From Bacillota bacterium (lineage in GTDB: Bacteria > Bacillota > Limnochordia > DTU080), in NCBI GenBank assembly GCA_012840225.1, contig DULU01000082.1, positions 1 through 63,658 of the forward strand: a stretch of 63,658 nucleotides of DNA. The letters are read 5' to 3'. A program made the translations under genes and the position numbers. Positions within the stretch are counted from its first letter, which is position 1, and every line of letters starts with the position of its first letter. Shown in pieces: positions 25,873 to 36,559 of this stretch. The notes beneath the pieces were generated by a model, which made no database searches, was not told where the DNA came from, and saw nothing but the letters and a program-made list of their open reading frames with translations.

Positions 25873-26580
25873 TTGGGTTACTTTAAATCGCGTCATTTTA
25901 TGGAAAGCATGACCTTCGCCCTGAGAGGGATGGTTCATGCCTACCGCACGCAGCGCAATTTCCGGATTCACCTTCTGATGGCTCTCCTGGTGATCCTTCT
26001 GGCGACGGCTTTCCGGATGTCGCCGCTGGAAACGGCGCTCTTGGCTTTGGTGATCGGCTTGGTCCTGGTAGCGGAATTGATCAACACGGCCATCGAGAGC
26101 CTGGTCGACCTGGTGACCGAGGAGTATCACCCGCTGGCGGCCGCGGCCAAAAATGTGGCTGCCGCCGCCGTCTTGATCTCTTCCATCATCGCTGCCGGGG
26201 TGGGATTCTTGCTCTTTTCCGAGCGGTTGGTCTTGCTGCACCAAAGGCACCTGGTGCGCTTGCCGCCCATACCGGCCCAGGTGACGCTGGTGGGAGTAGC
26301 CGCGGTTTTGATCGCCGTCCTATTGCTCAAGGCTTTCGGCGGGGCGGTCCTGCAGTTGCAGGGCGGAATGCCGAGCGGTCATGCCGCCGTGGCTTTTTCC
26401 CTGGCTACAGCCACTTTCTTCATCAGTCCCACTGCCTTGCCGGTCCTTTTTTCGCTGGCCATCGCTTGCCTCGTGGCGCAGAGCAGGGTGGAAGCCCGCA
26501 TACATAATGTCGCCGAGGTGGTGGCCGGCGGGCTCTTGGGTATCCTGTTGACCACCTTAGTGTTCCAACTATTCTGGTAG
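25873..26580 (+). CDS. DgkA-type lipid kinase fused to a PAP2 phosphatase
   Basis: 235 residues in two membrane domains. The N-terminal half (1-120) is an undecaprenol/diacylglycerol kinase: FALRGMVHAYRTQRNFRIHL, VAELINTAIESLVDLVTEEYHPLAAAAKNVAAAAVLI. The C-terminal half is PAP2-like, with the catalytic GGMPSGHAAVAFSLA and SRVEARIHNVAEVVAGG. The first domain should phosphorylate undecaprenol (or a lipid) and the second should dephosphorylate a lipid phosphate, both relevant to cell-wall carrier lipid recycling. TTG 25873 starts two bases after ybeY. Such fusions are known in some Firmicutes. Confidence 0.88.
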   Translation: MGYFKSRHFMESMTFALRGMVHAYRTQRNFRIHLLMALLVILLATAFRMSPLETALLALVIGLVLVAELINTAIESLVDLVTEEYHPLAAAAKNVAAAAVLISSIIAAGVGFLLFSERLVLLHQRHLVRLPPIPAQVTLVGVAAVLIAVLLLKAFGGAVLQLQGGMPSGHAAVAFSLATATFFISPTALPVLFSLAIACLVAQSRVEARIHNVAEVVAGGLLGILLTTLVFQLFW

Positions 26581-26595
26581 GAAAGTGGATGATAT

Positions 26596-27045
26596 ATGGA
26601 TTCCGGTCACATAGCTCCCGAACTGAGCGAAAAATTGATTGCGGCGGCCGGCGCCGCCCGGCAGAATAGTTATGCTCCTTATTCCGGTTTCCGGGTGGGA
26701 GCGGCACTGCTCGGCCAAAGCGGCAAAATCTACACCGGCTGCAATGTGGAGAATGCCTCATATGGGGCGACTATCTGTGCCGAGCGGACGGCCCTGGTGA
26801 AGGCGGTCTCGGAGGGGGAGCGCGCCTTCCGGGCTATCGCCGTGGTGGCCGACACCGGGGAAGAAGAGGTGCCGGTACCCTGCGGCGTGTGCCGTCAGGT
26901 CCTCGCCGAGTTCAGTCCGGAGATGACGGTGATCATGGCCGCTCTCACCGGTAAGAGGGAGATCGCCGCCCTGGAGCGCCTCTTGCCGGCGCCTTTCTCT
27001 TTATCTTTACATAAAACCGGCGATAGGAGGGGAAGCCGCCTTTGA
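26596..27045 (+). CDS. cdd: Cytidine deaminase
   Basis: Zinc enzyme of pyrimidine salvage (cytidine to uridine). 149 residues. Zinc ligands and catalytic Glu are in CAERTAL and PCGVCRQVL, and PYSGFRVGAAL and YTGCNVENASYGATICAE are present. The C-terminal tail is slightly longer than usual. It overlaps era by four bases. Confidence 0.95.
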   Translation: MDSGHIAPELSEKLIAAAGAARQNSYAPYSGFRVGAALLGQSGKIYTGCNVENASYGATICAERTALVKAVSEGERAFRAIAVVADTGEEEVPVPCGVCRQVLAEFSPEMTVIMAALTGKREIAALERLLPAPFSLSLHKTGDRRGSRL

Positions 27046-27950
27046 CTGCAGATAATCATGTCTCCGGCTTTGTGACCATAGCCGGCCGGCCCAATGTGGG
27101 CAAATCGACTTTGTTAAACCTAATGATCGGCAAAAAGATCGCCATTGTCTCCGACAAACCCCAGACCACCAGGAACAGGATTACCGGGATCCTGACCAGA
27201 CCGGGCAGTCAGATCATCTTCCTGGACACTCCGGGCATACACAAGCCGCAGCACTTGTTGGGGGAGAATATGGTACGGGTGGCGTTCTCCGCCTGGCTGG
27301 ATGTGGACTGCATTTTGTTTCTCGTCGACGGGGCGGCGGGCATAGGCGGGGGCGACCGCTTTATTGCCGAGCGCCTGGCCCAGACGGAGACGCCGGTGAT
27401 CCTCGCCGTAAACAAAGTGGACGCCCTGGAGAGAGATAAGGTGGAGGCCGTCCTGGAAGAGGCCGCGAGTCTGGGGAAATTCCACGCCGTCTTTCCCATC
27501 TCCGCCCTGACTGGGTATAATGTGGCGCCGCTCTTAGAAACCATCACCGCTTTGTTGCCGCCCGGGCCTTTATATTATCCTGAAGGCCAAACCAGTGAGC
27601 GGCCGGAGAACTTCATCATCGCCGAGTTGGTGAGAGAGCAGATATTGCACCTGACCAGCGAGGAAATACCTCATGCCATCGCTATAGAGACGATGCGCAT
27701 CGAGCCCAGAGCGGGCCGCGACGATCTCATCGATGTGGAGGTCAATATCTACGTAGAGCGGGAGTCGCAAAAAGCCATCATCATCGGCAAAGGCGGCTCG
27801 ATGCTGAAGGCTGTCGGTACCGGGGCCCGCCGGGAGATCGAGGCGCTCTTGGGATGCCAGGTCTTCCTCTCGCTCCGGGTGAAGGTGAAGCCCGGCTGGC
27901 GCGATCACGGCGCCTTTATAAAACAGATGATTTACAAGCATGACGATTAG
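27042..27950 (+). CDS. era: GTPase Era
   Basis: Ribosome assembly GTPase binding the 3' end of 16S rRNA. 302 residues with G1 GRPNVGKSTL, G3 DTPGIHKP, G4 NKVD and the KH domain GKGGSMLKAVGTGARREIEALLG. TTG 27042 overlaps the cdd stop (TTGA), with AGGAGG upstream inside cdd. The downstream 94 bases hold GC-rich GGCCGG repeats and no gene. Confidence 0.96.
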   Translation: MTADNHVSGFVTIAGRPNVGKSTLLNLMIGKKIAIVSDKPQTTRNRITGILTRPGSQIIFLDTPGIHKPQHLLGENMVRVAFSAWLDVDCILFLVDGAAGIGGGDRFIAERLAQTETPVILAVNKVDALERDKVEAVLEEAASLGKFHAVFPISALTGYNVAPLLETITALLPPGPLYYPEGQTSERPENFIIAELVREQILHLTSEEIPHAIAIETMRIEPRAGRDDLIDVEVNIYVERESQKAIIIGKGGSMLKAVGTGARREIEALLGCQVFLSLRVKVKPGWRDHGAFIKQMIYKHDD

Positions 27951-28044
27951 CCGGACCGACATTGGCCCGGCCGGCATTACGACGGCCGGTGCGCCGCCGG
28001 AGGCCGGACCGCCGGGAGCAAGCTGGAAATGAGTATGATGTACA

Positions 28045-29103
28045 TTGCGTGTGGATGAGTTTTATTATGAGTTGCCTGAGGAGCTAATTGCTCAGGAACC
28101 TGTCGAACCGAGGGATGCCGCCCGTCTGCTCGTCCTGGAACGGGCCGGGGAGAGGCTCGCCCATCGCCATTTTTACCAGTTGCCTGAGATGTTGCAGCCG
28201 GGCGATTGCCTGGTGGTCAATGATTCCCGTGTCCTGCCGGCGCGGCTCCTCGGCCGGCGCCAGCCGGGTGGCGGGGCGGTGGAGTTCCTCCTTTTGCGCC
28301 GCCTCGATGAGCGGCGCTGGGAAGTGCTGGCCAAACCGGGCCGGCGTCTGCAGCCCGGTGCCGCGGTGAGCTTCGGTGCCGCTCCCGCCGCCGGCGCTGG
28401 CTCCGGAGAGCTGTCGGCCGTGATCTTAGCCAAGACGGCTGCCGGGGGCAGGCTGGTGGAATTCAGCTGCCGGGAAGGGACGGTCGACGAGCAGCTCACC
28501 CGGCTGGGCCGCACACCGCTTCCGCCGTATATAAAAAAAGATCTGGCAGATCCGGAGAGATATCAGACTATATATAACCGCCACCCCGGCTCGGCCGCGG
28601 CTCCCACGGCCGGGCTGCATTTCACGCCGGAGTTGGTGGCCAAGCTGACGCAGATGGGAGTGGCTTTTGCTTATGTCACCTTGCATGTCGGTCTCGGCAC
28701 CTTCAGACCGGTGAAAGAGGCGGTGGTGGAGAAGCACGTCATGCACAGCGAAGCCTATACTCTGAGCCCAGAAGCGGCCGGGATCATCAACCGCGCCAAA
28801 GCCGGGGGCGGGCGGATCGTGGCTGTAGGTACCACTTCCGTCAGGGTGCTTGAGACCCAGGCCGATCCGGAACGACCGGGACTGGTGCGACCAGGAGGCG
28901 GGGAGACCGCCATCTTCATCTATCCCGGCTTTCGCTTTCAGGTGACCGATTGTTTGATCACCAACTTCCACCTGCCCTGCTCCACGCTTTTGATGCTGGT
29001 CAGCGCCTTTGCCGGGCGCGATTTGGTCATGAGAGCCTATGCTGAGGCGGTGGAGAAGAGATACCGTTTCTACAGCTTCGGAGACGCGATGATTATCATT
29101 TGA
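28045..29103 (+). CDS. queA: S-adenosylmethionine:tRNA ribosyltransferase-isomerase
   Basis: Queuosine pathway enzyme that transfers the ribosyl part of SAM to 7-aminomethyl-7-deazaguanine in tRNA. 352 residues. FYYELPEELIAQEP at the start, DCLVVNDSRVLPARL, TPLPPYIKK, APTAGLHFTPELV and LITNFHLPCSTLLMLVSAF are all conserved. TTG 28045, with GTG 28051 as an alternative; no strong ribosome binding site. Residues ~112-123 carry a small Ala/Gly insert. Followed by tgt. Confidence 0.95.
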   Translation: MRVDEFYYELPEELIAQEPVEPRDAARLLVLERAGERLAHRHFYQLPEMLQPGDCLVVNDSRVLPARLLGRRQPGGGAVEFLLLRRLDERRWEVLAKPGRRLQPGAAVSFGAAPAAGAGSGELSAVILAKTAAGGRLVEFSCREGTVDEQLTRLGRTPLPPYIKKDLADPERYQTIYNRHPGSAAAPTAGLHFTPELVAKLTQMGVAFAYVTLHVGLGTFRPVKEAVVEKHVMHSEAYTLSPEAAGIINRAKAGGGRIVAVGTTSVRVLETQADPERPGLVRPGGGETAIFIYPGFRFQVTDCLITNFHLPCSTLLMLVSAFAGRDLVMRAYAEAVEKRYRFYSFGDAMIII

Positions 29104-30282
<1,179 letters not shown>

Positions 30283-30320
30283 GGTTCTGGGGTCAACTAA
30301 AAATTAGGAGTGGATGAAGA

Positions 30321-30623
30321 ATGCTCTTGACTGCTGCAGCCGAGGCGCCGGCCGCCGCGCCGGCGGGTGCCCCTATCATCGCCCAGGTGATACCTTTCCT
30401 CATCGTGCTGCTGATGTTTTACTTCCTGCTTTTGCGCCCTCAGCAGATCCAGCAGAAAAGACGGCAGGAGATGCTGTCCAAACTGAAGAGAGGCGACCGC
30501 ATCCTGACCGTGGGCGGTCTGTATGGGGAGATCGTGGCCATGCGCGACGATGTCCTGACGGTGCGCCTGGCCGATAATGTCGAAGTGAAAATGACCAAGA
30601 ACGGGGTTTCCTCTGTAGTATGA
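30321..30623 (+). CDS. yajC: Preprotein translocase subunit YajC
   Basis: 100 residues: an Ala/Pro-rich N-terminus, one membrane segment (QVIPFLIVLLMFYFLLLRPQQ) and the cytoplasmic YajC domain (LKRGDRILTVGGLYGEIVAM). It is an accessory protein of the Sec translocon. TTAGGAG precedes the ATG. In many Clostridia secD and secF come next; here recJ follows directly with a four-base overlap. Confidence 0.93.
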   Translation: MLLTAAAEAPAAAPAGAPIIAQVIPFLIVLLMFYFLLLRPQQIQQKRRQEMLSKLKRGDRILTVGGLYGEIVAMRDDVLTVRLADNVEVKMTKNGVSSVV

Positions 30624-33088
30624 CCACGGCTCCCTTGTGGCGGTTTGCTCCTTTAGACCCGGATCTGGTGGAAGAGATCAGCCGCTCGCTGGCGGTGAGC
30701 CGGGTGACAGCTGCGGTGCTCGTCGCCCGCGGCGCTTCCTCCGTCCAGGCGGCGCGCTCCATGCTCGACGGCGATGTGCAGATCATGCACTCTCCCTGGC
30801 TGCTGCCGGATGTGGAGAAAGCTGTGGCCCGCCTGGTGGAGGCCAGGAAAAACGGCGACCGGATAGTGATCTATGGCGACTACGATGTAGACGGGCAGAC
30901 CGGGGTGGCGACGGCCTTGATCGCCTTGCGCCGCCTGGGCTATGCCGTCGACTACTACCTGCCGCATCGCCTGGATGAGGGTTATGGTTTAAATAGGGAA
31001 GCGATAAAGATGATCGCCGCTACCGGTTGCCGGCTGCTCCTCACGGTGGACTGCGGCACCAATGCCCGGGAAGAAGTGAAGCTGGCTGCCGAGTTGGGCG
31101 TTGATTGCCTTATCACCGACCATCATGAACCTGAGGAGGATGTGGCCGCCCCGCTGGCGCTGATCAATCCTAAAGTCGGCGGAGGCGGCTATCCATTCCC
31201 CCATCTGGCGGGGGTGGGAGTGGTCTATAAACTCCTCTCGGCCCTGGCAGAAGCCCTCGCCGTCCCGGACAGCCTGAGGGATCTCCTGGACCTGGTGGCA
31301 TTGGGCACCATTGCCGATGTGGTACCGCTGGTCGACGAGAACCGGGTGATGGCCCGCCTGGGCCTCCATTTCCTGAACGAAGCGCCGCGGCCGGCCATCT
31401 CGGCTCTGGCGGCGGTATCCGGATGCACTCCCGGCAGCATTGATGCCTATCAGGTAGCTTTTCATATTGCTCCCCGGTTGAACGCTGCCGGCAGGATGGC
31501 CGATGCTGCCGCCGGGGTGGAAATATTCCTGACGGCAAGCATGGAAGACGCTATGAGAATCGCCTGCCTGCTCGATCAGGAGAACACCAGGCGTCGCGCT
31601 GTGGAAGAGCTGGTGCTGGCGGATGCCCTGGCTCAGGCTGCGAAGGAGGACGAGGGACTGCCTGTGGTGGTGGCGGGCGACGGTTGGCATCCGGGAGTGG
31701 TGGGCATTGTGGCTTCCCGCCTGGTGGAAGAGTGTGACCGCCCCGCCATAGTGCTTTCCAGGCAGGGCGATATGGCCACCGGCTCCGGGCGCTCGGTTCC
31801 GGGGTTTCACCTGACCGATCAGCTGGGCCAGTGCCGGGAATTCCTTTTGCGCTATGGCGGACATGCCATGGCTGCCGGGCTGACCTTGCCCGTAGCCCAT
31901 CTGGCATGCTTCCGGGAAAAGCTGGGCGAGTTGTGGCGCCGGCACATCAGCGTCACTCCCTATCGCCGGGAGATTTGCGTCGATGCCTGCATCTCTCCCT
32001 CCGAGCTGACCATGGCCATGGTCGGCGAGCTCAACCGCCTGGGTCCTTTCGGTTACGGCAATCCCAGTCCGGTGTTGGCCTGGTGCGGGGTGGAACCTTT
32101 GGCTGTGCGCCATGTGGGTCGTGATGAGGCCCACCTCCGCCTGACCTTGCCCGCCGGCCGGAGCCAGGTCGGTGCCATCGGTTTTCGCCTGGGGAAGACG
32201 GCCCTCCCTTCAGGTCCGCTGGATCTGGTCTTCTCGCCGGGCATCAATGAATGGCAGGGAGAGCGCCGCCTGGAGCTGCGCCTGCGTCATATCAGGGCTC
32301 ATCATCCGGAAAATCGGGAGGGAGCTTTGGCCTTGCCGGCCGCTCCGAGTCAGGCGCCGGCTGAGCCGGTTTTCATCAAGGAGATCCCGGCGGCCGGCGC
32401 CGAGGCGTATATTAGTCTGTTGGAAAGGCGGGGCGACGATATCCTGGTGTGGAGAGCCGCCGGACCGGAAACAACCGGATCCGGTGCCCCCGGAGCAGGT
32501 GCCGGCGGGTTTGCGGCCGTCGGACGGGGCCGCAGGTTCACCTGTTTTCCGGGCGGGCCGCTGCCGCCGCCATTAGGCCGGCGGCCGTGGCTTTTGGTGT
32601 TCCAGACGCCTCCCATAGGCGAGGCTTGGGATCTTCTGCTTTCCCATCTGCGCGGCAGCCGCCCGCCGCTGGAGGTGCATTTCATCTATCCGCCGGGTGA
32701 GCGGGAGGCTCTGGCCGCTTTGGCGGCTGACTGGCCGGACAGAGAGGCGATGGTGCGGGTATATCGCTACCTCCGGGATGGGAAAGGCCGGACCGGGGTG
32801 AGCGAGATCGCCGCCCACTGCGGCTTGAGTGTCCTTGGAGCCCGCCGGGCGCTCGCTGTTTTGCAGGAGTTGGGCTTGCTCTGGGAGGAGAACGGCTGGC
32901 CCCGCCTGCGCCCCGCACCCGGTGTTAAGCTGGACTTGACTATGTCGCTCAGCTATAATGAGAGCATAACTAGAAGGCGGTGGGGCGAAGATATCATAAC
33001 ACTCAGAGAAGATTGTGCACTTATATGGAAGAGGCTCTGGCCTCCGACTATTCCAACCGCCGGCTCAGACATTCTCACCGCCGGCTAA
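30620..33088 (+). CDS. recJ: Single-stranded-DNA exonuclease RecJ
   Basis: 5'-3' exonuclease of the DHH phosphoesterase family, acting in recombination and repair. 822 residues. YGDYDVDGQTG, TVDCGTN, DHHEPEE and GTIADVVPL mark the catalytic core, and DGWHPGVVGIVASRL the DHHA1 domain. The C-terminal region contains a Gly/Ala insert (GSGAPGAGAGGFAAVG, about 618-633) and a winged-helix-like stretch (GVSEIAAHCGLSVLGARRAL). Overlaps yajC by four bases. Confidence 0.94.
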   Translation: MTTAPLWRFAPLDPDLVEEISRSLAVSRVTAAVLVARGASSVQAARSMLDGDVQIMHSPWLLPDVEKAVARLVEARKNGDRIVIYGDYDVDGQTGVATALIALRRLGYAVDYYLPHRLDEGYGLNREAIKMIAATGCRLLLTVDCGTNAREEVKLAAELGVDCLITDHHEPEEDVAAPLALINPKVGGGGYPFPHLAGVGVVYKLLSALAEALAVPDSLRDLLDLVALGTIADVVPLVDENRVMARLGLHFLNEAPRPAISALAAVSGCTPGSIDAYQVAFHIAPRLNAAGRMADAAAGVEIFLTASMEDAMRIACLLDQENTRRRAVEELVLADALAQAAKEDEGLPVVVAGDGWHPGVVGIVASRLVEECDRPAIVLSRQGDMATGSGRSVPGFHLTDQLGQCREFLLRYGGHAMAAGLTLPVAHLACFREKLGELWRRHISVTPYRREICVDACISPSELTMAMVGELNRLGPFGYGNPSPVLAWCGVEPLAVRHVGRDEAHLRLTLPAGRSQVGAIGFRLGKTALPSGPLDLVFSPGINEWQGERRLELRLRHIRAHHPENREGALALPAAPSQAPAEPVFIKEIPAAGAEAYISLLERRGDDILVWRAAGPETTGSGAPGAGAGGFAAVGRGRRFTCFPGGPLPPPLGRRPWLLVFQTPPIGEAWDLLLSHLRGSRPPLEVHFIYPPGEREALAALAADWPDREAMVRVYRYLRDGKGRTGVSEIAAHCGLSVLGARRALAVLQELGLLWEENGWPRLRPAPGVKLDLTMSLSYNESITRRRWGEDIITLREDCALIWKRLWPPTIPTAGSDILTAG

Positions 33089-33114
33089 AATATGATGATA
33101 AGCGAGGCAACGAT

Positions 33115-33633
33115 ATGGATTTGCGGGCATTGATCAGGCAAGTACCTGATTTCCCCAAGAAAGGGATAAACTTTATCGATATCACTACCGTGCTCCGGGA
33201 TAAAGACGCTCTGCAATATGTAGTGAAATCCATCGCCGACAACTTCCGCACCGAGGATGTGGATCTGGTGGCCGGAGTGGAGTCCAGGGGATTCATCCTG
33301 GCGGCTCCGGTGGCCTATGAGCTGCAAAAGGGCTTGGTGATCGTGCGCAAACCCGGCAAGCTGCCGGCCGCCAAGCTCAAAGTGGAATATGAATTGGAAT
33401 ATGGCATCGATGCGTTGGAGATTCACCGCGATGCCGTGGCTCCGGGACAGAAGGTGCTCTTGGTCGACGATCTCCTGGCCACGGGGGGTACCATCGCCGC
33501 CGTAGCCGATCTCATCAAAAAGTTGGGGGGCATCGTCGCCGGTTACGCCTTCATGGTGGAATTGAGCTTTCTGAACGGCCGGGAACGACTGGGCCCGGAG
33601 AAAATCGTCTCGCTGGTGTCGTACGAAAAATAA
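33115..33633 (+). CDS. apt: Adenine phosphoribosyltransferase
   Basis: Salvages adenine to AMP using PRPP. 172 residues from ATG 33115: LIRQVPDFPKKGINFIDIT, VESRGFILAAPVAYEL, RKPGKLPA and the PRPP motif VLLVDDLLATGGT. The start is set by GCGAGG seven bases upstream; an in-frame ATG-less extension to 32980 lies in recJ. Order recJ-apt-relA is conserved in Clostridia. Confidence 0.96.
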   Translation: MDLRALIRQVPDFPKKGINFIDITTVLRDKDALQYVVKSIADNFRTEDVDLVAGVESRGFILAAPVAYELQKGLVIVRKPGKLPAAKLKVEYELEYGIDALEIHRDAVAPGQKVLLVDDLLATGGTIAAVADLIKKLGGIVAGYAFMVELSFLNGRERLGPEKIVSLVSYEK

Positions 33634-33673
33634 AAGGACGGGGAAGCGGTGGGAAACCGGGAGTGACCTCTCA

Positions 33674-35872
33674 GTGATCCAGTCTTCAGTCACCGAAGAT
33701 CATAAACAACAGGACGATATCGCCACCATCGAACAGCTGCTGGAAAAAGCGCGCCACTATTACCAGGAAGCTGAGACCAAAGTGATCGAAGAGGCTTTTC
33801 GCTTTGCCAAAGTGGCCCATGAGGGGCAGGTGCGCGATTCCGGCGAACCTTACATCCAGCATCCGCTGGAGGTGGCCATCATCCTGGCGGACCTGGAACT
33901 GGATCCGGTCACCATCGCTGCCGGACTATTGCATGACGTGCTGGAAGATACCCCGGTCACCCGTACCGAGCTGGAAAACCGTTTCGGACCGGTGATCGTC
34001 CGTTTGGTGGACGGGGTGACCACCCTGACCCGCATTCACTTCCAGACCAAGGAAGAACACCATGCGCAATCGTTGCGCAAAATGTTCCTGGCTATGGCGG
34101 AAGACCTGCGCGTCGTCCTCATCAAACTGGCTGACCGCCTGCACAACTTGCGCACCTTGTATGCCTTGCCGGCCGAGCGGCAGCAGAAGGTGGCCCGGGA
34201 GACGTTGGAGATCTATTCGCCGCTGGCCCATCGCCTCGGCATCTGGAGCATGAAGTGGGAGATGGACGATCAGGCCTTCCGCTATCTTGATCCCACAGCC
34301 TATTATTCCCTGGCCCAGAGGATCGCCCGCAAGCGGCGGGAGCGCGAGGGGGAGATCGAGGAAGCCATCAACCTGCTCAAAGCGCGCTTTCTGGAAGGCG
34401 GGGTGACCTATACCGAAATTCAGGGCCGCCCCAAACATCTCTACAGCATCCATCAGAAAATGGTGAAGCAGAAGGTGGACCTGGCGGAGATCTATGATCT
34501 CCTGGCCGTGCGGGTGATCACCACCAGCATCCAGGATTGCTACGGCGCCCTGGGCCTGGTGCATTCCTTGTGGAAGCCGATACCCGGCCGGTTTAAAGAT
34601 TACATCGCCATGCCGAAATCCAATCTATATCAATCGCTGCACACCACAGTGGTCGGTCCCAGGGGCGAGCCGCTGGAGATCCAGATCCGCACCGAGGAGA
34701 TGCACCGCATCGCCGAGAGAGGTATCGCCGCGCACTGGATATATAAGGAAGGCCACACCGATCCGAAATTCGAGGAGAAGGTGGCCTGGCTCCGGCACCT
34801 GATGGAATGGCTGCGGGAGATGAAAGATCCCGACGACTTCATGGAGACCTTGAAGATCGACCTGTTCGAAGACGAGGTCTTTGTCTTTACCCCCAAAGGT
34901 GATGTAAAGAGCCTGCCGGCCGGCTCCACACCGGTGGACTTTGCCTTCAGCGTGCACACCGACATCGGCATGCGCTGTATCGGCGCCAAGGTGAACGGCA
35001 AAATCGAGCCGCTAAACTACCGGCTCTCCAACGGCGAGTTTGTGGAGATCCTGACGGGCAAGACGGCCGCTCCCCGCCGTGACTGGCTGAGCTTTGTCAA
35101 GACCTCCAAAGCCCGCAGCAAGATCCGCTCTTTCCTGAAGGAACAGAGAAGGGCGGAGAGCGTGGTGAAGGGGAAAGAACTGATCGAGAAGGAATGCCGC
35201 AAGTACCAGCTCGAACCCAGGGATATCTGGCAGCCTGAGGCGACAGCGGAGGTTCTGAAAAAATACGGCTTCAGCGATATTGAGGATTTATATGCCGGCG
35301 TCGGTTTCGGCGTTGTGACGGCCACGCAGGTCCTGGTCAGGCTCCTGGGACGGGATGAATTCGAGCGACGCCGCCGGGAGTTGCTTCTGAACGAACGGAG
35401 AAAGGCGCGGCCGCGCCGGGTGCAACACGGCATTCTGGTCAAAGGCGAAGGGGATATGCTGGTGCGCATGTCGCGCTGCTGCAACCCGGTGCCGGGCGAC
35501 AAAATCATCGGTTATATCACGAGAGGGCGCGGTGTGTCGGTACACCGGGCCGATTGTCCCAACACCGCCGCCTTGCGGGATGATCCCGGGCGGCAGATCG
35601 AGGTGTCCTGGGATACCAAAGATGCCGGTCCCTATCCGGTGGAGATTGAGGTGGAAGCGCTCGATCGCCTGAACCTCCTGACCAACATTATGAACTCGGT
35701 ATCGGAAGGCAAAACCAACATCTCTTCCGTCAATGCCAGGACCATCAAGGGACAGATCGCGTATATTCATCTCACGGTGGACATCACGGATATCAAGCAG
35801 ATGGAGTCGGTGATGGAAAGGATCCGCAAAGTGAACGGGGTCCTGGATGTGCACCGCGCTCTGCCGACTTGA
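33674..35872 (+). CDS. relA: Bifunctional (p)ppGpp synthetase/hydrolase RelA/SpoT
   Basis: Stringent response enzyme, 732 residues. The hydrolase HD domain is intact ([22 protein letters not shown]), the synthetase has [25 protein letters not shown], then TGS ([27 protein letters not shown]) and a C-terminal ACT domain. It should both make and degrade (p)ppGpp. GTG 33674 is the start nearest to the conserved N-terminus, with only GGGAG upstream. Confidence 0.96.
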   Translation: MIQSSVTEDHKQQDDIATIEQLLEKARHYYQEAETKVIEEAFRFAKVAHEGQVRDSGEPYIQHPLEVAIILADLELDPVTIAAGLLHDVLEDTPVTRTELENRFGPVIVRLVDGVTTLTRIHFQTKEEHHAQSLRKMFLAMAEDLRVVLIKLADRLHNLRTLYALPAERQQKVARETLEIYSPLAHRLGIWSMKWEMDDQAFRYLDPTAYYSLAQRIARKRREREGEIEEAINLLKARFLEGGVTYTEIQGRPKHLYSIHQKMVKQKVDLAEIYDLLAVRVITTSIQDCYGALGLVHSLWKPIPGRFKDYIAMPKSNLYQSLHTTVVGPRGEPLEIQIRTEEMHRIAERGIAAHWIYKEGHTDPKFEEKVAWLRHLMEWLREMKDPDDFMETLKIDLFEDEVFVFTPKGDVKSLPAGSTPVDFAFSVHTDIGMRCIGAKVNGKIEPLNYRLSNGEFVEILTGKTAAPRRDWLSFVKTSKARSKIRSFLKEQRRAESVVKGKELIEKECRKYQLEPRDIWQPEATAEVLKKYGFSDIEDLYAGVGFGVVTATQVLVRLLGRDEFERRRRELLLNERRKARPRRVQHGILVKGEGDMLVRMSRCCNPVPGDKIIGYITRGRGVSVHRADCPNTAALRDDPGRQIEVSWDTKDAGPYPVEIEVEALDRLNLLTNIMNSVSEGKTNISSVNARTIKGQIAYIHLTVDITDIKQMESVMERIRKVNGVLDVHRALPT

Positions 35873-35895
35873 CGGGAAAGTACAGGAGAAGAGCT

Positions 35896-36351
35896 ATGCG
35901 TTTTTGCATTCAAAGGGTCAAATGCGCCTCGGTCCGGGTAGCCGGCGAGTTGGTCGGCAGCATCGGTCCGGGGCTGGTGATATTGATGGGTGTGGAAAAA
36001 GGCGACACCACAGCCGATGTAGAGTGCCTGGTGGAGAAGATTGTCAATCTGCGCATCTTCTCCGACGAAAACGGGAAGATGAACCGCTCCCTCCTGGATA
36101 CCGGCGGCGCCGTCCTCCTCATTTCCCAGTTTACCTTGATGGCCGACTGCCGCCGGGGACGGCGTCCGGATTTCCTCCAGGCAGCGCCGCCGGAAATCGC
36201 TCTGCCGCTCTTTGAGAAGGCGGCCGATGCTATTGAGAAGAAATCTGTGCCGGTGGCAAAAGGAACATTCGGTGCGCATATGGAAGTAGCTCTGGTGAAC
36301 GATGGCCCGGTGACCATTCTCCTTGCGGCCAAAGACGGCGAGATCTGTTGA
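35896..36351 (+). CDS. dtd: D-aminoacyl-tRNA deacylase
   Basis: Removes D-amino acids (and glycine from tRNA-Ala) from mischarged tRNAs. 151 residues from ATG 35896, six bases after [23 protein letters not shown] and the Gly-cisPro motif NDGPVTI are intact. relA-dtd order is conserved in Firmicutes. Confidence 0.96.
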   Translation: MRFCIQRVKCASVRVAGELVGSIGPGLVILMGVEKGDTTADVECLVEKIVNLRIFSDENGKMNRSLLDTGGAVLLISQFTLMADCRRGRRPDFLQAAPPEIALPLFEKAADAIEKKSVPVAKGTFGAHMEVALVNDGPVTILLAAKDGEIC

Positions 36352-36442
36352 CCTTTTTTTGCCGTGAGAAGCAAGGGTAGGCCGCCCAGGCAGGATGAGG
36401 CACCTCACCCAGCTAAAAGTCGTTTATTTGCCGGGCTTTTCA

Positions 36443-36471
36443 TTGACAGTACCAGGGCCGACAGTTACAAT
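36443..36471 (+). promoter_or_regulatory. Sigma-A promoter for the PPIase-TPR gene
   Basis: TTGACA (36443-36448), exactly 17 bases, TACAAT (36466-36471): close to consensus. The predicted leader is about 80 bases. This is the only feature I see in the 208-base gap after dtd. Confidence 0.85.
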
Positions 36472-36559
36472 GTGCATTGGATTTATAAAAAGCACCACCT
36501 TGAATTCGTGTCGTTTTTTAATTTCAATAGAGTGATCTAGTTAAAGGGGGCAGTGCCGC

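Noticed and set aside
27951-28044. GGCCGG-rich repeats after era as a mobile or regulatory element
   Set aside because: Short and imperfect, explained by the high GC content; no larger symmetry is seen.
36372-36420. TGAGGCACCTCA palindrome after dtd as a terminator
   Set aside because: The loop is only two bases and there is no following T-run.
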